A stretch of DNA of 64,000 bases from Mucilaginibacter_A sp041088075 (GTDB lineage: Bacteria > Bacteroidota > Bacteroidia > Sphingobacteriales > Sphingobacteriaceae), in contig NZ_JBGCVY010000042.1 of NCBI RefSeq assembly GCF_041088075.1, forward strand, positions 31,688 to 95,687, given 5' to 3'. How positions within the stretch are numbered: position 1 is the first letter of the stretch; the number at the start of each line of letters is the position of its first letter. The notes beneath the pieces were generated by a model. The model ran no database searches and was not told the origin of the DNA. It saw only the letters and a program-made list of their open reading frames with translations. Positions 49,749 through 58,530 of this stretch are shown here, piece after piece. Position numbers and translations under genes: made by a program.

Positions 49749-52700
49749 ATGTCGTATAAAAAGGATAATAAAATCAAAAGCAATTTTACCACCATTACGA
49801 TCAGTCTGGCTTCTCCCGAATCCATTCTGGAACGTTCAAGTGGCGAAGTGCTGAAACCAGAAACCATCAACTACCGGACTTACAAACCCGAGCGTGATGG
49901 TTTATTTTGCGAACGTATTTTTGGTCCGGTAAAAGACTACGAATGCCATTGCGGTAAGTACAAAAGGATCCGTTACAAAGGCATCGTTTGTGATCGTTGT
50001 GGTGTTGAAGTAACGGAGAAGAAAGTACGTCGTGAGCGCATGGGGCACATCAATTTGGTGGTTCCGGTAGCGCATATCTGGTATTTCCGTTCGTTGCCAA
50101 ACAAAATTGGTTACTTATTGGGCTTGCCAACCAAGAAACTCGACCTGATTATTTATTACGAACGTTATGTGGTAATAAAACCAGGCATAAAAGAAGCAGA
50201 CGGAATTTCTAAAATGGACTTTTTAACCGAAGAAGAATATTTAGATATTTTAGATACGCTTCCAAAAGAAAACCAATATTTAGACGACAAAGATCCGCAG
50301 AAATTTGTAGCCAAAATGGGTGCCGAAGCTTTGGAAGAATTGCTGAAAGGTTTAGACCTGGATCAATTATCTTACGATCTTCGCCACCAAGCTGCCAACG
50401 AAACTTCTCAGCAACGTAAAAACGAAGCTTTAAAACGCTTGCAGGTTGTAGAAGCTTTCCGCGATTCTAAAACCAGGATTGAGAACAATCCGGAATGGAT
50501 GATCGTGAAAATTGTTCCGGTTATCCCACCAGAGTTGCGTCCGTTGGTTCCGTTGGAAGGCGGCCGTTTTGCTACTTCCGATTTGAACGATTTGTATCGT
50601 CGGGTAATTATCCGCAACAACCGTTTAAAACGTTTGATCGAAATCAAAGCGCCGGAAGTTATTTTGCGTAACGAAAAACGGATGCTTCAGGAAGCAGTAG
50701 ATTCTTTATTTGATAACTCACGTAAAGTAAACGCTGTAAAAACTGAAGGTAACCGTGCGTTAAAATCGTTGTCCGATATATTAAAAGGTAAACAAGGCCG
50801 TTTCCGTCAAAACTTATTAGGTAAACGTGTTGATTATTCAGCGCGTTCTGTCATTGTTGTTGGGCCGAACCTGAAACTGCACGAGTGCGGTTTGCCAAAA
50901 GATATGGCTGCCGAGCTTTTCAAACCGTTCATCATCCGCAAAATGATTGAAAGGGGCATTGTAAAAACAGTAAAATCTGCCAAGAAAATTGTTGACCGGA
51001 AAGACCCGATTGTTTGGGATATTTTGGAAAACGTGTTGAAAGGACACCCGGTATTGTTAAACCGTGCGCCAACCTTGCACCGTTTGGGCATCCAGTCTTT
51101 CCAGCCAAAATTGATTGAAGGAAAAGCTATCCAGTTGCATCCTTTAACTTGTACGGCTTTTAACGCGGATTTTGACGGTGACCAAATGGCCGTGCACGTA
51201 CCGCTTGGTAACGCTGCTATTTTGGAAGCCCAGATTTTGATGCTGGCTTCGCATAACATTTTAAACCCGGCCAATGGTACCCCAATTACGGTTCCTTCGC
51301 AGGATATGGTTTTGGGCTTGTATTACATTACCAAAGGTCGCAAAACAGATGAAGGCCGCGTGGTTAAAGGCGAAGGTTTAACTTTTTATTCTCCGGAAGA
51401 AGTGATTATCGCTTACAACGAGAAGAAATTAGACTTGCACGCTTTTATCAAAGTAAAAGTAAATGTTAAAGAACGCGAAGGACATATTGTAAAAAAAGTG
51501 ATTGATACAACTGTTGGCCGTGTGTTGTTTAACCAGATGGTTCCGGAGGAAGTTGGTTACATCAACGAACTGCTGACCAAAAAATCATTACGTGATATTA
51601 TTGGTGATGTGGTAAAAAATACCGGTATGGCACGCGCTGCTCAATTTTTGGATGAAATCAAAGAATTGGGTTTCCAGATGGCTTTCCGCGGCGGTTTGTC
51701 TTTCAACTTGCAGGATTTGAATATTCCTGCGGAGAAAGTTACGCTGATTGAGCAAGCTTCAAAAGAAGTTGAAGAGGTGATGAACAACTACAACATGGGT
51801 TTCATTACCAACAACGAGCGTTACAATCAAATCATTGATATTTGGACGAGGATCAATAACCGTTTGACAGCAAACGTAATGGAAATCCTGTCCACCGATA
51901 ACCAAGGCTTCAACTCCGTTTACATGATGTTGGATTCTGGTGCGCGCGGTTCTAAAGAGCAGATTCGTCAGCTTTGCGGAATGCGTGGTTTGATGGCAAA
52001 ACCTCAAAAATCAGGTTCAGGCGGCGAGATTATCGAAAACCCGATCTTATCGAACTTTAAAGAAGGTTTGTCGGTATTAGAATATTTCATTTCTACCCAC
52101 GGTGCGCGTAAAGGTTTGGCCGACACAGCTTTAAAAACGGCTGATGCCGGTTACTTAACCCGTCGTTTGCATGATGTGGCACAAGATATGATCGTTGGTG
52201 AAACTGATTGCGGTACTTTAAGAGGTATCTATACAACGGCTTTAAAAGATAATGAGGATATTGTTGAGCCTTTATACGATCGTATTTTGGGCCGTACAAC
52301 TTTAAGCGATGTGCACGACCCTTTAACCAATGAACTGTTGGTTGAAGCAGGGAACGACATCACGGAAGATATTGCAAAAAGAATTGAAAACTCTCCGTTA
52401 GAAGGTATCGAAATTCGTTCGGTATTAACTTGCGAAGCTAAAAGAGGTGTTTGCGCCTTGTGCTACGGTCGTAATTTGGCCAGCGGAAAACGTGTACAAC
52501 GCGGTGAAGCAGTTGGTGTAATTGCAGCACAATCTATCGGCGAGCCGGGAACACAGTTAACGTTGCGTACATTCCACGTGGGTGGTACAGCTTCCAACAT
52601 TGCTGCAGAATCTCAAATCAACGCTAAATTTGATGGTATTATCGAGTTTGAAAACGTGAGGACAGTTCAGTACAAAACCGACGAAGGTGAAGTTGATGTT

Positions 52701-54035
52701 GTTTTAGGCCGTTCAGGCGAGTTTAGGATTATCGAAAAAGATACCAATAAGATCATCGTAACCAACAATATTCCTTACGGTTCTTATTTGTACATAAAAG
52801 ACAATACACAGATTTCTAAAGGAGACCGTATTTGTTCTTGGGATCCATACAATGCGGTTATTATTTCTGAATTTGCAGGTAAGACACAGTTTGATGCAGT
52901 TCAGGAAGGTATTACGTTCCGTGAAGAATCTGATGAGCAAACCGGCCACCGTGAAAAGGTAATTATTGATACACGCGATAAAACCAAGAACCCGGTTATC
53001 CAAATCATTGACAGCAGCAAAAACGTGATCAAAGGCTACAACATACCGGTTGGTGCGCACATTGCGGTTGATGAAGGTGAAAAAGTTCAAACCGGACAGG
53101 TAATCGCTAAAATCCCTCGTTCAACGGGTAAAACCCGCGATATTACGGGTGGTTTGCCACGTGTAACCGAGTTGTTTGAAGCGCGTAACCCATCCAATCC
53201 AGCGGTTGTTACCGAAATTGATGGCGTTGTAACTTTAGGCGGTATCAAAAGAGGTAACCGCGAGATCACCATTGAATCAAAAGACGGTCAGGTTAAAAAA
53301 TACTTGGTTCCGCTTTCTAAGCACATTTTGGTTCAAGATAATGACTTTATCAAAGCGGGTATGCCGTTGTCTGACGGTTCGATTTCTCCGGCTGATATTT
53401 TGGCGATCAAAGGACCGGCAGCAGTGCAAGAGTATTTGGTTAACGGAATCCAGGAAGTTTATCGTTTACAAGGTGTAAAAATCAACGATAAACACTTCGA
53501 GGTCATCGTTCACCAAATGATGCAAAAAGTTACCATTGAAGATGCCGGCGATACCCGTTTCTTGGAACGAGAAGCAGTTGACCGTTGGGATTTCATGATG
53601 GAGAACGACGAGATTTACGATCAAAAAGTGGTGGTAGATCCGGGAAGTTCACCAAACTTGAAGCCTGGCCAAATCATTTCCGTTCGTAAATTGCGTGATG
53701 AAAATTCCGTATTGAAACGTAAAGATTTGAAACTGGTGGAAGCCCGCGATGCGATTGCGGCAACTTCAAGCCAAATGCTGCAAGGTATTACCCGTGCATC
53801 TTTGGGTACAAAATCGTTTATTTCTGCGGCTTCCTTCCAGGAAACAACCAAAGTTTTGAACGAGGCAGCAATTGCAGGTAAACGCGATAAAATGCTTGGG
53901 CTGAAAGAAAACGTAATTGTTGGCCACTTGATTCCTTCTGGAACCGGTTTGCGTGCTTACGATAACGTTCGTGTAGGTTCTCAGGAAGAATTTGACCGTT
54001 TGTTAGCTTCCAAATCAGAAGAAGTAGAAGCATAA
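49749..54035 (+). CDS. rpoC: RNA polymerase beta' subunit
   Basis: 1428 residues. N-terminal zinc ribbon CHCGKYKRIRYKGIVCDRCG (four cysteines), catalytic NADFDGDQMAVH with D474, D476 and D478 binding Mg, trigger loop and a C-terminal clamp region. An imperfect word encodes GIKEADGI at about 50186-50200. Its stop codon TAA (54033-54035) overlaps the first base pair of a motif unit, which encloses the terminator. Confidence 0.98.
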   Translation: MSYKKDNKIKSNFTTITISLASPESILERSSGEVLKPETINYRTYKPERDGLFCERIFGPVKDYECHCGKYKRIRYKGIVCDRCGVEVTEKKVRRERMGHINLVVPVAHIWYFRSLPNKIGYLLGLPTKKLDLIIYYERYVVIKPGIKEADGISKMDFLTEEEYLDILDTLPKENQYLDDKDPQKFVAKMGAEALEELLKGLDLDQLSYDLRHQAANETSQQRKNEALKRLQVVEAFRDSKTRIENNPEWMIVKIVPVIPPELRPLVPLEGGRFATSDLNDLYRRVIIRNNRLKRLIEIKAPEVILRNEKRMLQEAVDSLFDNSRKVNAVKTEGNRALKSLSDILKGKQGRFRQNLLGKRVDYSARSVIVVGPNLKLHECGLPKDMAAELFKPFIIRKMIERGIVKTVKSAKKIVDRKDPIVWDILENVLKGHPVLLNRAPTLHRLGIQSFQPKLIEGKAIQLHPLTCTAFNADFDGDQMAVHVPLGNAAILEAQILMLASHNILNPANGTPITVPSQDMVLGLYYITKGRKTDEGRVVKGEGLTFYSPEEVIIAYNEKKLDLHAFIKVKVNVKEREGHIVKKVIDTTVGRVLFNQMVPEEVGYINELLTKKSLRDIIGDVVKNTGMARAAQFLDEIKELGFQMAFRGGLSFNLQDLNIPAEKVTLIEQASKEVEEVMNNYNMGFITNNERYNQIIDIWTRINNRLTANVMEILSTDNQGFNSVYMMLDSGARGSKEQIRQLCGMRGLMAKPQKSGSGGEIIENPILSNFKEGLSVLEYFISTHGARKGLADTALKTADAGYLTRRLHDVAQDMIVGETDCGTLRGIYTTALKDNEDIVEPLYDRILGRTTLSDVHDPLTNELLVEAGNDITEDIAKRIENSPLEGIEIRSVLTCEAKRGVCALCYGRNLASGKRVQRGEAVGVIAAQSIGEPGTQLTLRTFHVGGTASNIAAESQINAKFDGIIEFENVRTVQYKTDEGEVDVVLGRSGEFRIIEKDTNKIIVTNNIPYGSYLYIKDNTQISKGDRICSWDPYNAVIISEFAGKTQFDAVQEGITFREESDEQTGHREKVIIDTRDKTKNPVIQIIDSSKNVIKGYNIPVGAHIAVDEGEKVQTGQVIAKIPRSTGKTRDITGGLPRVTELFEARNPSNPAVVTEIDGVVTLGGIKRGNREITIESKDGQVKKYLVPLSKHILVQDNDFIKAGMPLSDGSISPADILAIKGPAAVQEYLVNGIQEVYRLQGVKINDKHFEVIVHQMMQKVTIEDAGDTRFLEREAVDRWDFMMENDEIYDQKVVVDPGSSPNLKPGQIISVRKLRDENSVLKRKDLKLVEARDAIAATSSQMLQGITRASLGTKSFISAASFQETTKVLNEAAIAGKRDKMLGLKENVIVGHLIPSGTGLRAYDNVRVGSQEEFDRLLASKSEEVEA

Positions 54036-54117
54036 TGCTTCTTTTATCCACATAAATTTATCAGCCCAAACACTTACAAAAAGTGTTTGGGCTTTTTTAT
54101 GCCATAAAAGAAGCATC
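54034..54117. repeat. Motif pair enclosing the rpoC terminator
   Basis: AATGCTTCTTTTATCC-ACATAAATTTA at 54034 and TTTTTTATGCC-ATAAAAGAAGCATC ending at 54117 flank the terminator stem, giving one long nested inverted repeat. Confidence 0.9.
54063..54098 (+). terminator. Terminator of rpoC
   Basis: AGCCCAAACACTT-ACAAA-AAGTGTTTGGGCTTTTTT: perfect 13-bp stem and T run, placed 27 bases after the stop. Confidence 0.95.
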
Positions 54118-54145
54118 AGCCTGAGCAAAAATGATTGAGTTGGCT

Positions 54146-54176
54146 TCACCAATTTTTATCTGCTAAAAGAAGCATC
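54146..54176 (-). repeat. Dispersed word, full form
   Basis: CACCAATTTTTATC-TGC-TAAAAGAAGCATC, a third copy behind rpoC, 29 bases after the nested pair. Confidence 0.88.
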
Positions 54177-54290
54177 AAAAAAGCGTTTAATTTGTTATGA
54201 AAATAATTAACAGAATAGTTTAAATTGACAGATCAATAAAAAGACTTTCATTATATTCACATTTTTACATCATCGAAAATTGTTAAATCT

Positions 54291-55397
54291 ATGTACGATT
54301 ATTTAATTGTTGGTTCTGGTTTATTTGGGGCAGTTTTTTCTTACGAAGCAAAAAAAAGAGGAAAAAAATGCTTGATTATTGATAAAAGGGACCACGCAGG
54401 TGGCAACGTTTACTGCGAAAGTGTGGAAGGCATCAATGTACACAAGTATGGCGCGCATATCTTCCATACCAACGACAAACGGATTTGGGATTACGTTAAT
54501 TCTTTTGTCGAGTTTAACCGCTACACCAACACGCCGGTTGCCGATTACAAGGGCGATTTGTACAATTTGCCTTTCAACATGAATACTTTTTACCAATTGT
54601 GGAAAGTAAAAACCCCTGACGAAGCAAAAGCCGTGATTGCCAATCAAATTAAAGATTTAAACATTAAAGATCCACAGAATTTGGAAGAACAGGCTTTGTC
54701 TTTGGTTGGAACGGACATTTATGAAAAATTAATAAAAGGTTATACCGAAAAACAGTGGGGCCGCGATTGTAAAGATTTGCCGGCTTTCATCATTAAGCGC
54801 TTGCCGGTAAGGTTTACTTATGATAACAATTATTTTAACGATGCTTACCAGGGAATCCCGATTGGCGGTTACAACAAATTGACGGAAGGTTTGCTCGAAG
54901 GAACGGAAGTGCGTTTGAACGAAAACTATTTCGACAACAAAGAATACTATGATTCTTTGGCACCGCAAATTGTTTTTACCGGCAAGATTGATCAATATTA
55001 TGATTACCAATTTGGCAAATTGCAGTACAGAAGTTTACGTTTTGATCAGCAAACTTTAGATACCGACAATTATCAGGGAAGCGCTTTGGTGAATTATACC
55101 GAACGCGAAATCCCTTTTACGAGGATCATTGAACATAAACATTTTGAGTTTGGCACGCAACCAAAAACGGTAATCACACACGAACATCCGGCCGAGTGGG
55201 ACGAAAGCAACGAACCTTTTTATCCAATCAACGATCAGTTGAACAACGAAATGTATAAAAAATACAAAGCGTTGGCCGACGAAGAACAAAACATAATTTT
55301 TGGCGGCCGTTTGGCCGAATACCGTTATTACGATATGCACCAAATTATTGGTTCGGCTTTGAAAAAAGTAGAAACGCACTTTGCCGAAACAAATTAA
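54291..55397 (+). CDS. glf: UDP-galactopyranose mutase
   Basis: 368 residues. Flavoenzyme that converts UDP-galactopyranose to UDP-galactofuranose, used in surface polysaccharides. FAD site LIVGSGLFGAVFS (5-17), GGNVYCESVEGINVHKYGAHIFHTN (38-62) and FTGKIDQYYDYQFGKLQYRSLRF are family hallmarks; the conserved arginine in GGRLAEYRYYDMHQ is near the end. It is single and ends at a terminator. Confidence 0.96.
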   Translation: MYDYLIVGSGLFGAVFSYEAKKRGKKCLIIDKRDHAGGNVYCESVEGINVHKYGAHIFHTNDKRIWDYVNSFVEFNRYTNTPVADYKGDLYNLPFNMNTFYQLWKVKTPDEAKAVIANQIKDLNIKDPQNLEEQALSLVGTDIYEKLIKGYTEKQWGRDCKDLPAFIIKRLPVRFTYDNNYFNDAYQGIPIGGYNKLTEGLLEGTEVRLNENYFDNKEYYDSLAPQIVFTGKIDQYYDYQFGKLQYRSLRFDQQTLDTDNYQGSALVNYTEREIPFTRIIEHKHFEFGTQPKTVITHEHPAEWDESNEPFYPINDQLNNEMYKKYKALADEEQNIIFGGRLAEYRYYDMHQIIGSALKKVETHFAETN

Positions 55398-55403
55398 AAC
55401 ACC

Positions 55404-55434
55404 AAAAAGGCAGCTTACTGTGGGCTGCCTTTTT
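55404..55434 (+). terminator. Terminator of glf
   Basis: AAAAAGGCAGC-TTACTGTGG-GCTGCCTTTTT, seven bases after the glf stop. Confidence 0.93.
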
Positions 55435-55460
55435 GATTTTTCGATTTGATTTTCCCTGAT

Positions 55461-55483
55461 TTTTAACCGATAAAAGAAGCATT
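55461..55483 (-). repeat. Dispersed word
   Basis: TTTTAACCGA then TAAAAGAAGCATT, in the leader of the DUF3467 gene. Confidence 0.75.
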
Positions 55484-55506
55484 ATATTTACTCAATATTC
55501 TTAAAT

Positions 55507-55815
55507 ATGGAAGAGCAAAAAGAAAACCCGCTAAATATAGAACTGTCTGAAGAAATGGCCGAAGGTATTTATTCTAACCTGGCGATCATTACACATTCCG
55601 ATTCTGAATTTGTACTCGATTTTATCCGCGTAATGCCGGGCGTGCCAAAAGCAAGGGTAAAAAGCCGAATCATTTTAACGCCCGAACATGCAAAACGTTT
55701 GGTAATGGCACTGGAAGACAACATCAACCGTTTTGAAGCCATTAACGGAAAAATAAAAATAAAAGAAGTTACAGCACTGCCTTTAAATTTTGGCGGGCCG
55801 GTTGGGCAGGCTTGA
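55507..55815 (+). CDS. DUF3467 protein
   Basis: 102 residues, ELSEEMAEGIYSNLAIITHSDSEFVLDFIRVMPGVPKARVKSRIILTPEHAKRLVMAL, a clean match to DUF3467, a small beta-rich family found near rpoC in Bacteroidota. Function unknown. It is separated from rpoC here by glf, which may be an insertion in the usual order. Confidence 0.9.
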   Translation: MEEQKENPLNIELSEEMAEGIYSNLAIITHSDSEFVLDFIRVMPGVPKARVKSRIILTPEHAKRLVMALEDNINRFEAINGKIKIKEVTALPLNFGGPVGQA

Positions 55816-55853
55816 TATTTAAAGTTAAAATTTATGCTCAAACTTTAGTGTTT

Positions 55854-55877
55854 GATGCTTCTTTTACATGCCTAAAA
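55854..55877 (+). repeat. Dispersed word
   Basis: GATGCTTCTTTTACATGCCTAAAATA in the 83-bp gap between the DUF3467 gene and the glycosyltransferase. Confidence 0.75.
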
Positions 55878-55898
55878 TAAAGATGATCCAAAATTAGA

Positions 55899-56921
55899 AT
55901 GCGTAAAAAGCCGGTCGTACTTGTTTATCGCAAAGCTTTTCCGCATGTATTTAGTATTGAATTTATTTTCGATCAGCTTAAAACCTCGTTACAAACTTCG
56001 CGCAGCATTGATAAATATATTCTTCCAAAATTTAGCAACTCAATTCTAAACCGCGTATTCAATATCTTTTCGCTGCTTTCGTTTCAAAATAAAATTGTCC
56101 ATATAACCGGCGACGTGCATTACGCTATTTTAGGAGCCTGGTTTAGCCGTCGTGTTTTAACCATCCACGACCTGGCCTTTTTGCACCAAAATAAAGGCAT
56201 TAAAAGAAGCATCTTAAAATGGTTTTGGATTATTTTGCCGGTGAAGTTTGCGCATCGCGTTACCGTAATTTCGGAAGCAACTAAGGCGGATGTTTTAAAA
56301 CAGGTAAAAGTAAATCCGCAGAAAATTCGGGTTATTCCTGATTTTATTTCCGACAGATTCCAGCCAATTCCTGCACGTACTTTTAATTGGGAAAAGCCAA
56401 ATCTTTTACAAATCGGAACGGCTTTTAATAAAAATATCAACCGATTGGCAACAGCCATTTCAGAAATCCCTTGTACTTTAACCATTGTCGCAGAATTAGA
56501 TCAGAAGACAAAGCAAACTTTAAATCAGTTTAATATTCAATACATCAACAAAATTGATTTGACAGAAGATGAACTGTACCATGAATATGCGAATGCCGAT
56601 CTGTTAACTTTTGTTTCAACTATAGAAGGTTTCGGAATGCCAATTGTTGAAGCCAATGCTTGCGGTTTGCCGGTGATAACTGCTAATTGTTCCTCCATGC
56701 CGGAAGTTGCAGGAAATGCTGCTTTGTTGGTTGATCCTTTTGATATTCAGTCAATTAAAAACGGAATCGTGAAATTAATTGAAGATGAAAATTTAAGAAA
56801 CAGCCTCGTAAAAAAAGGTTTTGAAAATGCAAAACGCTTCTCAAAAGCAAAAGTTGTGGCGCAATATGAGTTGCTTTATCAGGAATTGGAAAATGAAAAT
56901 TTAACCAATCAAAGGAAGTAA
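55899..56921 (+). CDS. Glycosyltransferase family 4 protein
   Basis: 340 residues of GT-B fold. The acceptor domain (first ~165) has VLTIHDLAFL; the nucleotide-sugar domain has LQIGTAFNKNINRLATAI and the E-x7-E signature in EGFGMPIVEANACGLPVI, with SSMPEVAGNAALLVDP behind. No signal or membrane helix. The sugar and acceptor cannot be predicted. An in-frame word encodes GIKRSILK (56203-56218). The last 21 bases overlap the 3' end of the convergent miaA gene. Confidence 0.9.
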   Translation: MRKKPVVLVYRKAFPHVFSIEFIFDQLKTSLQTSRSIDKYILPKFSNSILNRVFNIFSLLSFQNKIVHITGDVHYAILGAWFSRRVLTIHDLAFLHQNKGIKRSILKWFWIILPVKFAHRVTVISEATKADVLKQVKVNPQKIRVIPDFISDRFQPIPARTFNWEKPNLLQIGTAFNKNINRLATAISEIPCTLTIVAELDQKTKQTLNQFNIQYINKIDLTEDELYHEYANADLLTFVSTIEGFGMPIVEANACGLPVITANCSSMPEVAGNAALLVDPFDIQSIKNGIVKLIEDENLRNSLVKKGFENAKRFSKAKVVAQYELLYQELENENLTNQRK

Positions 56922-57815
56922 AACCGAGAGAACGGCTTGCAGATCGGGGTAATCAAACCATAAAATTTCCCGGTCTTTTTTAAACCAGGTGATTTGTCTT
57001 TTGGCAAAATGCCGCGTGTTTTGTTTGATCAGTTCTATTGCTTCTTTTACCGGTGTATTTTTGTTGAAAGCATCAAAAAGTTCTTTGTAACCAACCGTAT
57101 TTAAAGCGTTTAAATGTTGTTGTGGCTGTAAAGCTAATGCTTCTTTTACCAGTCCATTTTTAACCATTTCGTCCACACGGTTGTTAATTCGGTTGTACAA
57201 AACGCTTCTTTCCGGATTGATACCAATTTTGATGGTTTTAAAATCGCGTATTTTTTTACTTCGCGTGAGAAAAGATGAATAAGGTTTTCCGGTGGAATCA
57301 GAAACTTCCAAAGCGCGGATGATGCGTTGCGGGTTTTGCAGGTCAACTTGTCCGTAATATTCGGGATCAAGGATTTTTAACTGGTTTTGCAGGTATTCCA
57401 AACCAAATTCCTGGTAAAGCTGGTTCCAACGTTCCCTTTCCTGCGGCTCGGCGTTGGGCAAATCATCAAAACCCTGGTAAATGGCTTGCAAATATAAACC
57501 GGAACCGCCAACCATAAGTACGATTTGATGTTGCTGAAACAAATCCTCCAGCTTTGCTAATGCTGCTTTTTCAAAGTCGGCAACAGAAAAATTTTCAGTA
57601 ATAAAATGGGAATTGATAAAATGATGCGGAATTAGAGCCAGTTCTTCGCGAGATGGTTTTGCTGTCCCAATTTCCATTTCCCGGTAAAACTGCCTTGAAT
57701 CCGCAGAAATAATTTCTGTTTGAAAATACTTTGCCAGTTCGATTGCCATAGCAGTTTTTCCGGCTGCAGTTGGCCCGCAAACTGAAATCAATATTTTTTT
57801 TGCCTCTAATTCCAA
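56901..57815 (-). CDS. miaA: tRNA dimethylallyltransferase
   Basis: 304 residues. It transfers dimethylallyl to A37 of tRNAs that read UNN codons. P-loop CGPTAAGKTAMAIELA (14-29), DSRQFYREMEIGTAKP, and GGSGLYLQAI (about 103-112) are present. Two dispersed words are in frame, VKEAI (about 253) and VKEAL (about 222), in the C-terminal helical part. The gene is convergent with the glycosyltransferase and downstream of the pRiA4b-like gene. Confidence 0.96.
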   Translation of the reverse strand: MELEAKKILISVCGPTAAGKTAMAIELAKYFQTEIISADSRQFYREMEIGTAKPSREELALIPHHFINSHFITENFSVADFEKAALAKLEDLFQQHQIVLMVGGSGLYLQAIYQGFDDLPNAEPQERERWNQLYQEFGLEYLQNQLKILDPEYYGQVDLQNPQRIIRALEVSDSTGKPYSSFLTRSKKIRDFKTIKIGINPERSVLYNRINNRVDEMVKNGLVKEALALQPQQHLNALNTVGYKELFDAFNKNTPVKEAIELIKQNTRHFAKRQITWFKKDREILWFDYPDLQAVLSVLLPLIG

Positions 57816-57827
57816 GGCTGTTTCTTT

Positions 57828-57856
57828 ACCAATTTTATACCGATAAAAGAAGTATC
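57828..57856 (-). repeat. Dispersed word, AAGTAT variant
   Basis: ACCAATTTTATACC-GATAAAAGAAGTATCC between miaA and the next gene. It is a one-base variant with otherwise full form. Confidence 0.75.
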
Positions 57857-57859
57857 CGG

Positions 57860-58498
57860 TTAATATTCGTCTTTTGCACCGTGTTCTTCGTCTTCAATGT
57901 GCTCATTGTCGGCAAATTCGTCATCCACAAATTCGTCTTCCGCCTCTTCCTCGTCCGCGGCAGGCACGTCGTCCACTTCATCCAGTTCGGCAAAATCGTG
58001 GCCATCTTCCGGGTTTAAGCCTTCTTCATGCAAAAAGTCGAAATCTTCGGCATCGCCCTCGGCAACCGGAACAGCAGCCACGGCGCCAAAAGGTTTTGGT
58101 GCATCGCCCACAGAACGCACAATTTGCGGATAAACTTTTCCGGTAGTATCGTCCAACAAAATTTTTATCAGCTCGACATGAAAATCATACGGACGGTCGA
58201 AATTATACGTGTAGTAAAATTTTTGGTGCGGGTCGTCAATAAAATTGCTCAATTTGGAGTTTTCCATCAAAGCAACGCCACGGTCAATTTTTTTGGCAGA
58301 AGGCATAAACGCAATTTCATCACTTTTAATCCAATGATCATTGCTGATGTAAAAAGAAGATGAAGCTTCAGGGTTGTAGCCGGTTGACTGCTGGATAACG
58401 CGGTGTAAATCTTCAAATGTTTGTTTAGATTGAATTTCAACTTCTCTGACAACGTCATCGTAATCTTCAAAACTCACTTTAAACCTGTAAACTGCCAT
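57860..58498 (-). CDS. Plasmid pRiA4b ORF-3-like (IS1096 TnpR-passenger-like) protein
   Basis: 212 residues. The first ~140 match the pRiA4b ORF-3 fold (MAVYRFKVSFEDYDDVVREVEIQSKQTFEDLH; YISNDHWIKSDEIAF; LYTYNFDRPYDFHVELIKI-like). The rest is a very acidic tail (EEEAEDEFVDDEF). Family naming derives from IS1096 cargo, but such genes are common in Bacteroidota chromosomes without an IS. Function unknown. It is 32 bp downstream of the cca-like gene and probably in its operon. Confidence 0.85.
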   Translation of the reverse strand: MAVYRFKVSFEDYDDVVREVEIQSKQTFEDLHRVIQQSTGYNPEASSSFYISNDHWIKSDEIAFMPSAKKIDRGVALMENSKLSNFIDDPHQKFYYTYNFDRPYDFHVELIKILLDDTTGKVYPQIVRSVGDAPKPFGAVAAVPVAEGDAEDFDFLHEEGLNPEDGHDFAELDEVDDVPAADEEEAEDEFVDDEFADNEHIEDEEHGAKDEY

Positions 58499-58530
58499 TC
58501 CTGATATTTTTTATAATGATTAATTGATCG

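Noticed and set aside
57860..58498. Insertion sequence suggested by the IS1096-passenger name
   Set aside because: Only the family name refers to IS1096. No transposase or terminal inverted repeats are next to the gene.
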